This document shows positions 51,705 through 58,917 of a stretch of 64,000 nucleotides of DNA, piece after piece. Both the position numbers and the translations under genes were made by a program. This stretch comes from Candidatus Acetothermia bacterium. Lineage in GTDB: Bacteria > Bipolaricaulota > Bipolaricaulia > Bipolaricaulales > Bipolaricaulaceae. The notes beneath the pieces were generated by a model. That model was not told the origin of the DNA. It was given only the letters and a program-made list of their open reading frames with translations, and did not search any database. Where the stretch lies: contig JANLFW010000005.1 of the NCBI GenBank assembly GCA_024653305.1, positions 30,214 to 94,213 on the forward strand, given 5' to 3'. How positions within the stretch are numbered: the stretch's first letter is position 1; the number at the start of each line of letters is the position of its first letter.

Positions 51705-52252
51705 CGCTCCTCCTTCAGCCCCACGCGGCCCATGCCCTCCCGCAGAGAGCGCTCCAAAAATAAAAGCACGTCGGGGTGGGTCAAGGGCACGTCCCCGATG
51801 CGCTCACGGACCTCGCGGGTAGACAGCCGCCACGTCTCCCGATCATCGCTGAGCTCGACGCGGAACTCAACCCCTGGGCTCGCTGCGATCAGCGGCACGA
51901 GGGTTCCCACGAGGTCCCCCAGGGGCGGCCGGTCAGGGTGGTCCCAGGGGAGGCGCGCCGCGACCCGCGTCCCCTGTCCTGGGCTGGACTCCACCCGGCA
52001 CTCCCCGCCCACCTCCTCCGCCGTCTGGACGAGGAGAGGGAGGCCAAGGCCGATCTTGGCCCGGGGCTTGGTGGTGTAAAACGGGTCGCACACCTTTCCG
52101 AGCTCGCCTTCGGGGATGCCGGCCCCGTCGTCGGCCACCTCGAGGACGAGGTCACCGCCGCGGCGGCGCAGCCCGACCTCGATGCGCCGGGCCTCGGCCC
52201 GGAGCGAGTTCGCGAGGAGATCGGCGATGTGCATCGCCAGGTCCTCGATCAT
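51701..52252 (-). CDS. Stand-alone histidine-kinase-like ATPase (HATPase_c) protein
   Basis: This 183-residue protein has a GHKL ATP-binding fold: N-box HIADLLANSLRAEARRI (family Asn present), G1 VADDGAGIPEGEL, F-box DPFYTTKP and G2 IGLGLPLLVQTAEEVGG. It has no dimerisation/phosphoacceptor domain and no sensor. The last 60 residues are unique. Similar lone ATPases occur between NuoE and NuoF genes in HydABC-type hydrogenase loci of Clostridia and Thermotogae, function unknown. It overlaps NuoE and the HndB-like gene by 4 bases each. Confidence 0.85.
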   Translation of the reverse strand: MIEDLAMHIADLLANSLRAEARRIEVGLRRRGGDLVLEVADDGAGIPEGELGKVCDPFYTTKPRAKIGLGLPLLVQTAEEVGGECRVESSPGQGTRVAARLPWDHPDRPPLGDLVGTLVPLIAASPGVEFRVELSDDRETWRLSTREVRERIGDVPLTHPDVLLFLERSLREGMGRVGLKEER

Positions 52253-52716
52253 CCCCCATCCTTTCCGACCTCGCGGAGGATCCGCTTCACCCGCTTCGGG
52301 TCAAGCCGCCCGTACACCTCCCCGTCCACCATCATCACCGGGGCCAGGCCACACGCCCCGAGGCACCGCACCCCCTCCAGGGTGAACCGCCCATCGGCCG
52401 AGGTGCCACCGAGGTCGACGCCCAGCTCCTCCCGAATGGCCTTGAGGACGCGTTCCGCGCCCCGCACGTGGCACGCCGTCCCCAGACACAGGCGCACCGT
52501 GTGCCGGCCCACCGGGGCGGTGCGGAAGAAGTGGTAGAACGAGACGACCCCGGTCACCTGGGAGGGGGGAACGCCCAACGTCTCCGCCAACGCGGCCTGC
52601 GCCGCCTTAGGGATGTGCCCGAGCTCGCTCTGCACCCGATGCAGGGCCTGGATGAGCTCGGAAGGCTTCCTCGCGTACGGCTTCACCAGTTCAACGACCC
52701 GCGCTTTGATCTCCAC
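52249..52716 (-). CDS. HydC/HoxE/NuoE-like [2Fe-2S] subunit
   Basis: This 155-residue subunit has an N-terminal helical domain (SELIQALHRVQSELGHIPKAA) and a thioredoxin-like [2Fe-2S] domain with all four ligands (LCLGTACHV and RCLGACGLAP). It partners with the NADH/FMN subunit. GTG 52716 has AGGAGG about 10 bases upstream and lies just past the PHP gene stop. It is the first electron-transfer gene of the cluster after the regulatory-looking block. Confidence 0.92.
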   Translation of the reverse strand: MEIKARVVELVKPYARKPSELIQALHRVQSELGHIPKAAQAALAETLGVPPSQVTGVVSFYHFFRTAPVGRHTVRLCLGTACHVRGAERVLKAIREELGVDLGGTSADGRFTLEGVRCLGACGLAPVMMVDGEVYGRLDPKRVKRILREVGKDGG

Positions 52717-52718
52717 CG

Positions 52719-53477
52719 TCAGCAGTCCTCCTTCGCTTCCGGACCGGGCCGGACCGCCCGGGCCCCCTCCCTTTGAAGGGCGGCCCGCAGCTCTTCCAGC
52801 GAGGGCTCGGCGAGGAGGAGCTCGGTCCAGGTTCGGCCGATCTCCTCCGGCATGTGGGCGTCGGACGCCCGAAAGATCGGGCGCCCGCGGAGGGCAGGCC
52901 AGGCGGCCCACGCGGCGACGAGGGGGGTCCAGGGCGCGATCTCCACCGCCCACGGCCACTCCCCCTCCGGGAACAGGCCGAGCACGGCGAGGAGGCCACC
53001 GGGGATGCGGTCCACATGCGCCGGGATGGCCAGGCCGCCCACCGACTCCACCCGGCGCACCACCTCGGCGAGGGGCAACGCCACCGGGGCGAGGAGAAGG
53101 CGGGGGACCTGGCGCACGATCTCGTCCTCCGCGTTCACCACCAATTGGTCTCCAAAGAGGTCAGGCCGACAGGAGATGTCAGGAAGGTACTGGTACAATT
53201 CCTCCTGGAGGAGGATACAGCTCTCCTCGTCGGCGAAGTACGCCAGGATCTCGACTTCTTCCTCGGTCTGGATCTCCATGCCCATCAGCACAGCCGGAGC
53301 GCCACCGGCGAGGCGCCGCACGTACCGCCCGTTCTCGCCGGCATTGTGGTCGCAGACGGCGATGAGATCAAGTCCGGCCCGGCGGGCCTCGGCCACGATG
53401 CGGCGCGGGGACATCGCGAGGGAGGCGCAGGGGGACAGGACGGAGTGGATGTGGAGATCAGCCCGGAACCACCTCAT
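52719..53477 (-). CDS. PHP-domain phosphoesterase-like protein
   Basis: This 252-residue protein starts at ATG 53477. It carries the PHP metal motifs: FRADLHIHSVLSPCA (motif 1), LIAVCDHNAGENG (motif 2), PAHVDRI (motif 3) and FRASDAHMPEEIG (motif 4). These bind up to three metals and usually hydrolyse phosphoesters. Such PHP genes are recurrent neighbours of HydABC-type hydrogenases and DRTGG proteins, but no substrate is known. It overlaps the downstream-facing DRTGG gene by 4 bases. Confidence 0.88.
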   Translation of the reverse strand: MRWFRADLHIHSVLSPCASLAMSPRRIVAEARRAGLDLIAVCDHNAGENGRYVRRLAGGAPAVLMGMEIQTEEEVEILAYFADEESCILLQEELYQYLPDISCRPDLFGDQLVVNAEDEIVRQVPRLLLAPVALPLAEVVRRVESVGGLAIPAHVDRIPGGLLAVLGLFPEGEWPWAVEIAPWTPLVAAWAAWPALRGRPIFRASDAHMPEEIGRTWTELLLAEPSLEELRAALQREGARAVRPGPEAKEDC

Positions 53478-53806
53478 GGGTGGAGGAGCCGATGGAGCCT
53501 CCCGGCGACCTCGAACGCGTCCTCGGAGGTCAAGAACAGATTTATCTTCTCGTCTGCCGCGCGGGAGATCACGTCCGGCCCCGGCGCAAGGCCGCGCACG
53601 CAGATGACCCCGCTCAGTTCCCGGAGCTTCGCCACCGCCACCACGTTCAGGTGCCGCTGGTGGGTGATCCACAGGTCCCCGGCCTTGGCATGGGCGAGGA
53701 CGTCGGACAGGAGGTCCGAGCAGTACCCGCCGCGCACCTCCCGGGCGAGGTCGGCAGCCGCCAACGCCTCAAGCCCGAGCTTCTCCGCGATCGCCTGTAC
53801 CGTCAT
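53474..53806 (-). CDS. Small DRTGG-domain protein (copy 2)
   Basis: This 110-residue single-domain protein is of the DRTGG type (LAREVRGGYCSDLLSDVLAHAKAGDLWITHQRHLNVVAVA). The domain is otherwise found in phosphotransacetylases, CBS proteins and HPr-kinase-like proteins, and probably binds a nucleotide or phosphometabolite. It overlaps the ATPase gene upstream by 38 bases and the PHP gene by 4. The paralogue is at 54217-54612. Confidence 0.82.
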   Translation of the reverse strand: MTVQAIAEKLGLEALAAADLAREVRGGYCSDLLSDVLAHAKAGDLWITHQRHLNVVAVAKLRELSGVICVRGLAPGPDVISRAADEKINLFLTSEDAFEVAGRLHRLLHP

Positions 53807-54245
53807 GTGCCCCCCTTAGAATGGTGGATCGGATGACCGTGCCCTCCCCGACCCGGGAGTGGATCTCGAACCGGTCGGAGTTCTGCTCCATGTTGGGGAT
53901 GCCCAGCCCGGAGCCAAAACCCAGCTCGCGGGCCCAATCCGGGGCGGTGGAGTACCCGGGTTGCCGAGCGAGGTCGATGTCGGCGATCCCTGGGCCCCGG
54001 TCGGAGAACAGGAGCTCCACCCGATCCTCGCGCACGATGAGGATGATTCGCCCCCCCTGGGAGAACAGGACCATGTTCATCTCCCCCTCGAAGCACACGA
54101 TGCCGGCCCGGTTGACCACGTCCGGCTCCACCCCCAGCTCCCGGAGCGTCCGGCGGACTGCGGTGGACACGGACCCCGCCCCCTCCAGGTCCCCCGCGGC
54201 CACGAGGAAGATCCGCTTATGGATGGGCGGGATTGGGGGGGACAT
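53769..54245 (-). CDS. Anti-sigma-factor-like ATPase (HATPase_c)
   Basis: This 158-residue GHKL-fold protein resembles RsbW/SpoIIAB-like ATPases: N-box GIVCFEGEMNMVLFSQGG, G1 FSDRGPGIADIDLA and G2 GFGSGLGIPNMEQNSDRFEI. It starts at ATG 54245, overlapping the preceding DRTGG gene by 29 bases, and its end overlaps the next DRTGG gene by 38. A serine-kinase or switch role is possible, but no anti-anti-sigma (STAS) partner is encoded nearby. Confidence 0.8.
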   Translation of the reverse strand: MSPPIPPIHKRIFLVAAGDLEGAGSVSTAVRRTLRELGVEPDVVNRAGIVCFEGEMNMVLFSQGGRIILIVREDRVELLFSDRGPGIADIDLARQPGYSTAPDWARELGFGSGLGIPNMEQNSDRFEIHSRVGEGTVIRSTILRGAHDGTGDRGEARA

Positions 54246-54612
54246 GGTCCATGGGCAGGCCCTTGCGCTTCGCCGGGAGGATCCCATGCTGGTAGAGGAT
54301 CCCGCAGGTCTCGTACATGATCTTCTCCGTGACCAGGAGGGGGACGCCGGCACCGGCGGCGTACTCCACCGTGGCCGGAGTGGGCAGCTTCCCCCGCACG
54401 AACAGGATCGCCCCCATGTTCATGACCTCCGCCACCCGCACCACCTGCGGGGTCACCGTGCCGGTGATGAGGAGCACCCCCTCCTCGCGGACCATGGCCA
54501 ACACGTCCGACAGGAGATCGGCGGCGAACGCCCGGGTGACCTCGCGCTCCCCCTGGTCGGCCCCTGTCAGGAACCGCGCCCCGACGAGTTCGGCCAACGC
54601 TTGCAGCTTCAC
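54217..54612 (-). CDS. Small DRTGG-domain protein (copy 1)
   Basis: This DRTGG-domain protein of about 131 residues starts at GTG 54612 with GAGGAGGAG upstream. It is shown by REVTRAFAADLLSDVLAMVREEGVLLITG and AEVMNMGAILFVRGK. Compared with copy 2 it has a C-terminal extension of about 20 residues (MYETCGILYQHGILPAKRKG). The two copies bracket an ATPase gene, an order also known from [FeFe]-hydrogenase loci. Confidence 0.82.
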   Translation of the reverse strand: MKLQALAELVGARFLTGADQGEREVTRAFAADLLSDVLAMVREEGVLLITGTVTPQVVRVAEVMNMGAILFVRGKLPTPATVEYAAGAGVPLLVTEKIMYETCGILYQHGILPAKRKGLPMDHVPPNPAHP

Positions 54613-54622
54613 GGGCTCCTCC

Positions 54623-55861
54623 TCACGCCCCGAACTTGGGGCCGAGATCGCAGTAGCCAAGGAGTTGGGGCACCAGCCACCCGGAGAACCGTCCCAGGCC
54701 CCCCTCCCCGGCCGCCCGCTCCCCGAACGATCGGGTCCGGTCCGGACGGATCGCCGGTCCCACGAACAGCACGGGCACCGGGTCGGCGGTGTGCTCCCGA
54801 ACCTGCGGAGGGGTGGTGTGGTCCCCGGAGAAACAGGTGTGCGTCTCGGAAAGAGAAACGCCGTCCAGCAGTTCCCCGAAGAACTCGCGGTCGATGCGTT
54901 CGATGAATTCCCGCTTCGCTTCGGCGTCCCCGTCGTGGGCGGCGTTGTCGGTGCCCTTGATGTGCACGAACACGAACTCGACCTGGGCCAGGGCCTGGGC
55001 GGCGGCGCGGGCCTTGGCCCGGAGGTCGGTCCTGAGGTCGCCGGTCGCCCCGGGGACGCTCAGCACCTCCAGGCCAGCCGCCCGGGCCACCCCCTTGTAC
55101 AGGGCCCCCCCGGCGATGCAGACCCCGCGGATCCCGTACCCCTCGGTGATCGGCACAAGGTGGGGCATCACCGCCGCCCCCCGCAGGAGGAGGACGTTGG
55201 CCGGGGGCTGGCCTTGGCTCAGCCGGCGCCGGTTCACCGGGTGGTCCCGGAGCACGGCATGGGCGCGGTGGCTGAACGCGTTCAGGGCCTCCGCTGTCCG
55301 GCGGGCGGCCGGGTCATCGGTTTGGGCGTGGGCCTCGGCCACCGGGGCTCCCACTGCATGGGGGTCGGTGTCCGAGACCGCGGCCGAAAGGCCCTTCCCG
55401 CGCAGGACCAGCGCCCCCCGGTGTTCGGTGGACGCCTGGAAGAACGCCTCTACCCCGAGGTCGTCGAGGCGGACGGAGCTTAAGGCCTTCGCCAGCTCCG
55501 CCCCCTCGGAGAGCCGCCCGGCCCGCCGGTCTCGCACGACCAGGCCGTCCTTCGTCTCCTCCACGGTGGCGAAGTTGGCGCGGAAGCACACGTCCCCTGG
55601 CCGGACGTCCATCCCGATCCCCAGGGCCTCGAACGCCCCGCGGCCGGTATAGGCCTGATGCGGGTCATATCCGAAGATGGAAAGGTGGGCCGTGTCCGAG
55701 CCCGGCCGCACCCCGGGGGCGATGGGGTCCATGAGCCCCAGTGCCCCACGGGCGGCCAGCTCGTCCAGATTTGGAGTGGCCGCGCGCTCCAGGCACGTCG
55801 CCCCCCCGCAGTCGGTGGGCCGGCCGCCCAGCCCGTCCGCGATGATCAGAATTGCCTTCAT
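54623..55861 (-). CDS. apgM: Archaeal-type cofactor-independent phosphoglycerate mutase
   Basis: This 412-residue glycolytic enzyme is of the ApgM family (alkaline phosphatase superfamily): MKAILIIADGLGGRPTDCGG with the metal Asp, catalytic Ser in PGSDTAHLSIFGYDP (near residue 54), HIKGTDNAAHDGD and FSGDHTTPPQVREHTADPVP with metal Asp and His residues. It interconverts 3- and 2-phosphoglycerate. AGGAGG precedes the ATG. It heads the gene train leading into the hydrogenase genes, with the next start codon 10 bases past its stop. Confidence 0.93.
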   Translation of the reverse strand: MKAILIIADGLGGRPTDCGGATCLERAATPNLDELAARGALGLMDPIAPGVRPGSDTAHLSIFGYDPHQAYTGRGAFEALGIGMDVRPGDVCFRANFATVEETKDGLVVRDRRAGRLSEGAELAKALSSVRLDDLGVEAFFQASTEHRGALVLRGKGLSAAVSDTDPHAVGAPVAEAHAQTDDPAARRTAEALNAFSHRAHAVLRDHPVNRRRLSQGQPPANVLLLRGAAVMPHLVPITEGYGIRGVCIAGGALYKGVARAAGLEVLSVPGATGDLRTDLRAKARAAAQALAQVEFVFVHIKGTDNAAHDGDAEAKREFIERIDREFFGELLDGVSLSETHTCFSGDHTTPPQVREHTADPVPVLFVGPAIRPDRTRSFGERAAGEGGLGRFSGWLVPQLLGYCDLGPKFGA

Positions 55862-55882
55862 CCCCGACCTCCTCGCGAGGCA

Positions 55883-55911
55883 AGGCTACCGGCCTCGTCG
55901 CTTGGGGTCAA
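55883..55911 (-). promoter_or_regulatory. Candidate promoter of apgM and the hydrogenase gene train
   Basis: Minus-strand TTGACC (55911-55906) and TAGCCT (55888-55883) are 17 bases apart. Transcription would start near 55876, leaving room for the AGGAGG ribosome site. If correct, it drives roughly 13.7 kb of overlapping genes. Confidence 0.4.
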
Positions 55912-56003
55912 CAGGAGCCCCGCTCCAAACGCACCCCGATGCCGAGGTCCTGGAGGGGGGCTACGCCGTGGGCACTGAACTTTCTAAGCGGTGCAGGTGC
56001 CCA

Positions 56004-56855
56004 TCACTTCCCTTGGACTTGGCCGAGGAGATCCACCGCCTTCACCTTGGCGAGCCCGTTGTACAGGGGGAACGCCCCGACCAGGGCATCGATCACCTTT
56101 TGCAGCTCCTCCCGGGCCTTGGCCCACTGTTGTTTGGGGATCAGGTAGTACTGGACGTAGAAGATCTGGTTCTCCAGGTAGTCGGGGTAGTGGGCGACGG
56201 CCTCCTCCAGCAGGGCTTTGGTCTTGTCGTAGTCCTTGCTGAAAGGGTGCTTGGCCCAGTAGCCGCCGAGGGCGCGCAGGGGCCCGCCGGAGAGGTACGC
56301 CCGGTCGAGCTCCAGACACCGCTCCATGAGGGCCATCAGCTTCTTGTCGTCGCCACGGAGGGCGGCGGCGATGAGCTCCCCCCATCCGCCGAGCTCGACC
56401 TTGCGCGCCCAGTTGGCGTAGGTCCAGTACAGGGCCTCGATGTCCGTAGAGGCGCGTACCGCGGCCATGAACCCGTCTCCTTTCCAGTCCCGTACGCACT
56501 GGGGATCGGCCTTCAGCTTCAGGGATTGCTCCCCGTACTCCTGCCCGATCGCGTGTGCGGCCTGCTTGTCGCTGTCCTTGGTGAGGAACACGTCGGCGAG
56601 GGTGTAGCAGGAACGGGCGAGCATGTTGAGGACGTGGATGTTCCCTGCGTCCTGGGCGAGCGCCCGCTTGTAGAGGTCGATCGCCGTCTCAAGCTTGGTC
56701 TTGAGCCCCGCGGCCGCCAGCAGCGTATACTGGGTGAGCCACACCTCCTGGAACAGGGCATCCGCCTGGGCCACGAGCTCCGCCACGGGCTGAGCCCAGA
56801 CCGGGGCCGACAGGCCCACGAACAACGCCAAACACACGGTGCCGAACGTACGCAC
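56004..56855 (-). CDS. Exported TPR-like protein, TRAP-transporter TatT-like
   Basis: This 283-residue protein starts at GTG 56855 with a signal peptide (TVCLALFVGLSAPVWAQ). It then has helical TPR-like repeats: LYKRALAQDAGNIHVLNMLARS, ALYWTYANWARKVELGG, KALLEEAVAHYPDYLEN and AREELQKVIDALV. The ALYWxxxNWxxW-like segment and the repeat layout resemble the TatT T-component family. No TRAP permease is nearby, so the call rests on sequence pattern only. The promoter is well placed 34 bases upstream. Confidence 0.6.
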   Translation of the reverse strand: MRTFGTVCLALFVGLSAPVWAQPVAELVAQADALFQEVWLTQYTLLAAAGLKTKLETAIDLYKRALAQDAGNIHVLNMLARSCYTLADVFLTKDSDKQAAHAIGQEYGEQSLKLKADPQCVRDWKGDGFMAAVRASTDIEALYWTYANWARKVELGGWGELIAAALRGDDKKLMALMERCLELDRAYLSGGPLRALGGYWAKHPFSKDYDKTKALLEEAVAHYPDYLENQIFYVQYYLIPKQQWAKAREELQKVIDALVGAFPLYNGLAKVKAVDLLGQVQGK

Positions 56856-56888
56856 CGTCCATCACCTCCACACGAAGAGAATGCCTCT

Positions 56889-56916
56889 ACTATAGCGGCG
56901 GGGCCATGGCCGGCAA
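56889..56916 (-). promoter_or_regulatory. Promoter of the TatT-like gene
   Basis: Minus-strand TTGCCG (56916-56911) and TATAGT (56894-56889) are 16 bases apart, with the GTG start 33 bases beyond the -10 box and a GGAGGTGATGG ribosome site. Confidence 0.55.
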
Positions 56917-56981
56917 GTGGGCCTTCTTTCGGGGGCCAATGCCTTGGCGCGGCAACGGCCTCGACAAGGCCACGCGCGCTG

Positions 56982-57010
56982 TGGACCCTGTCCGGGGACC
57001 ATGCTATAGT
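56982..57010 (+). promoter_or_regulatory. Ferredoxin gene promoter
   Basis: TGGACC (56982-56987) and TATAGT (57005-57010) are separated by 17 bases. AAGGAGGTG follows and precedes ATG 57032. Confidence 0.55.
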
Positions 57011-57031
57011 TCCCCCTGCTAAGGAGGTGCC

Positions 57032-57211
57032 ATGGCCATAAAGGTCGACCAGGACTTGTGCACCGGGTGCGGGCTTTGTGCTCAGGTTTGCCCCGACGTG
57101 TTCGAGATCGGCGACGACGGCTACTCTCACATGATCGAGGGGGCGGATCAGTCGCTCCCGTGCGTGGACGAGGCCATCGACCAGTGCCCGGTCGGGGCCA
57201 TCAGCCGCTAG
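57032..57211 (+). CDS. [4Fe-4S] ferredoxin, Thermotoga type
   Basis: This 59-residue single-cluster ferredoxin begins MAIKVDQDLCTGCGLCAQVC and ends QCPVGAISR. Cluster ligands are Cys10, Cys13, Cys16 and the Cys before the final PVGA. Two further Cys (in QVCPD and LPCVDE) occupy the places of the disulfide pair in Thermotoga maritima ferredoxin. The start has an excellent AAGGAGG ribosome site. A low-potential ferredoxin of this kind is the natural partner of a bifurcating hydrogenase, whose genes lie a few kilobases away. Confidence 0.93.
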   Translation: MAIKVDQDLCTGCGLCAQVCPDVFEIGDDGYSHMIEGADQSLPCVDEAIDQCPVGAISR

Positions 57212-57266
57212 GGGCGCGTGAAGGGGCGGGCTTCCCCTCCTCGGGCCCGCCCCATCGCTTTCGCCG

Positions 57267-58046
57267 ATGAAACGGTTGGGCCTGGCGCTGAGCGCGGGTG
57301 GCCCGCGGGGCATCGCCCATGTCGGGGTGATCCAGGCCCTGGTGGACGCGGGGCTTCCCATCTCCGCCATCGCCGGGACGAGCGTGGGCGCCTACGTGGG
57401 GGGGCTGTTCGCCGCCGGGATACCCCTCCCGAAGATCGCCCGCTTCTGGCAAGAGATGGGGTTCACCCAGGCCGCCCGGTTCATCCTCCCCACCTTCCCC
57501 TGGCGGGGGTGGAGCTCCGGGGAGGAGCTGCGGCGGGCGCTGCGGGGGGTCGTGGGGGAGCGCCGGATCGAGGACCTCCCCATCCCGTTTGCGCCCGTGG
57601 TCACCGACCTGCGCACCGGGCGGCCGGTGGCCCTGCGGAGGGGCGACCTCGTGGAGGGCATCCGGGCCTCGCTCTCCGTGCCCGGCCTGTTCGTCCCCGT
57701 GGAGCTGGAGGGGCGGACGTACATTGACGGCGGCGTCGTCCACCCCCTCCCGGTGGACGTCGTCCGCGACCTGGGGGCGGAGGTCGTGGTGGCCGTGGAC
57801 GTGCTCGTGCCGCCGGAGGAGAAGGGCCTGGGGAGGGTGACGGTGTTCGCCGTCCTGTTCCAGATGGCCACCATTTTCCAGAAGCGGATCGCCGACCTGG
57901 AGGTGGCGGTCCTGCCCCCGGATGTCCTCCTCCGCCCGGAGTTCGGGGACCGGGCTCCGAACTACCTCTCGGCCGGGGAGGGGGCGCAGGCGGGGTACCG
58001 GGCAGCCCAGGCCGTCCTCCCCCGGATCCGCGACCTCGTGGCGTGA
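57267..58046 (+). CDS. Patatin-like phospholipase family protein
   Basis: This 259-residue cytosolic hydrolase has the oxyanion loop SAGGPRGIAHVGVI, nucleophile Ser in GTSVGAYVGG (near residue 39) and catalytic Asp in YIDGGVVHPLPVDVV. These are the hallmarks of bacterial RssA/patatin-type acyl hydrolases. It starts at ATG 57267, 55 bases after the ferredoxin stop, and overlaps the EamA gene by 4 bases. Substrate is probably a phospholipid or other acyl ester. Confidence 0.92.
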   Translation: MKRLGLALSAGGPRGIAHVGVIQALVDAGLPISAIAGTSVGAYVGGLFAAGIPLPKIARFWQEMGFTQAARFILPTFPWRGWSSGEELRRALRGVVGERRIEDLPIPFAPVVTDLRTGRPVALRRGDLVEGIRASLSVPGLFVPVELEGRTYIDGGVVHPLPVDVVRDLGAEVVVAVDVLVPPEEKGLGRVTVFAVLFQMATIFQKRIADLEVAVLPPDVLLRPEFGDRAPNYLSAGEGAQAGYRAAQAVLPRIRDLVA

Positions 58047-58891
58047 ACGCGCGCCTTCCGCGCGGTCTCGTCCTCGGGATGGGCGTCGTCTGCCTGTCCT
58101 GGGCGGCGATCCTCATCCGACTCACCTCCGCCCCGGCGGTGACCGTGGCCGCGTGGCGGATGGCCCTCGCCGCCCTCGTCCTCGTTCCCTGGGCCTGGCC
58201 GCGCCGGGGCCAGCTCACCCCCCGTGGGATCCGATTGGCGATCCTGGCCGGGGCGTTCCTCGCCGTGCACTTCGTCCTGTGGATCGCGTCCCTCCGCCTC
58301 ACCACGGTGGCCAGCTCGGTGGCCTTGGTCACCACCAACCCCATCTTCGTGGGGCTTCTTTCCCTGGTCCTTGGGGAGCGGCCGTCGCCAGGCCTGTGGC
58401 AGGGGATCGTCCTGTCCGTGGCCGGGGGCGTTCTCATCGGGTGGGGGGACCTCGCCCTGGGGCGGGAGGCCCTGCTCGGGAACCTCCTCGCCCTGCTCGG
58501 GGCGGTGGCCGCGTCCGCGTACCTCCTCGTGGGCCGGCGGGCGCGCCTGCACGGAACCCTTCTTCCCTACGTGGCCATGGGTTACGGCGCGGCGGCGGTG
58601 CTCCTCCTCGGCGCCAGCGCGGCCAGCAGCGCCTTCCTCCCCTCGGGGGGCGAGTGGGGGTGGATCGTCCTCCTCGCCCTGGGTCCCCAGCTCCTCGGCC
58701 ACACCAGCCTGAACTGGGCCCTGCGGCGGCTGCCGGCGGCGGCGGTGGCGGTAGCCATCCTGGGCGAGCCGGTCGGGGCTACCCTGTGGGCGTACCTCGT
58801 GTTCGGGGAGGGGCCTGGACCGGTTCAGGGGGTGGGCATCGCCCTGGTCCTCCTCGGCACCTTCCGCGCCTTACGCGCGGTGCGGTTGTGA
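58043..58891 (+). CDS. EamA/DMT family transporter
   Basis: This 282-residue integral membrane protein has ten predicted helices in two EamA repeats (first ending near residue 125, second LLGNLLALLGAVAASAYLLVGRR). It has the typical WRMALAALVLVP and TTVASSVALVTTNPIFVGLLS segments in repeat one and PVGATLWAYLVFGEG in repeat two. It starts at GTG 58043, overlapping the patatin stop (GTGA). Such transporters usually export amino acids or metabolites. Substrate unknown. Confidence 0.9.
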   Translation: MNARLPRGLVLGMGVVCLSWAAILIRLTSAPAVTVAAWRMALAALVLVPWAWPRRGQLTPRGIRLAILAGAFLAVHFVLWIASLRLTTVASSVALVTTNPIFVGLLSLVLGERPSPGLWQGIVLSVAGGVLIGWGDLALGREALLGNLLALLGAVAASAYLLVGRRARLHGTLLPYVAMGYGAAAVLLLGASAASSAFLPSGGEWGWIVLLALGPQLLGHTSLNWALRRLPAAAVAVAILGEPVGATLWAYLVFGEGPGPVQGVGIALVLLGTFRALRAVRL

Positions 58892-58917
58892 GGGACGGGA
58901 TATACCGGTACCATCCC

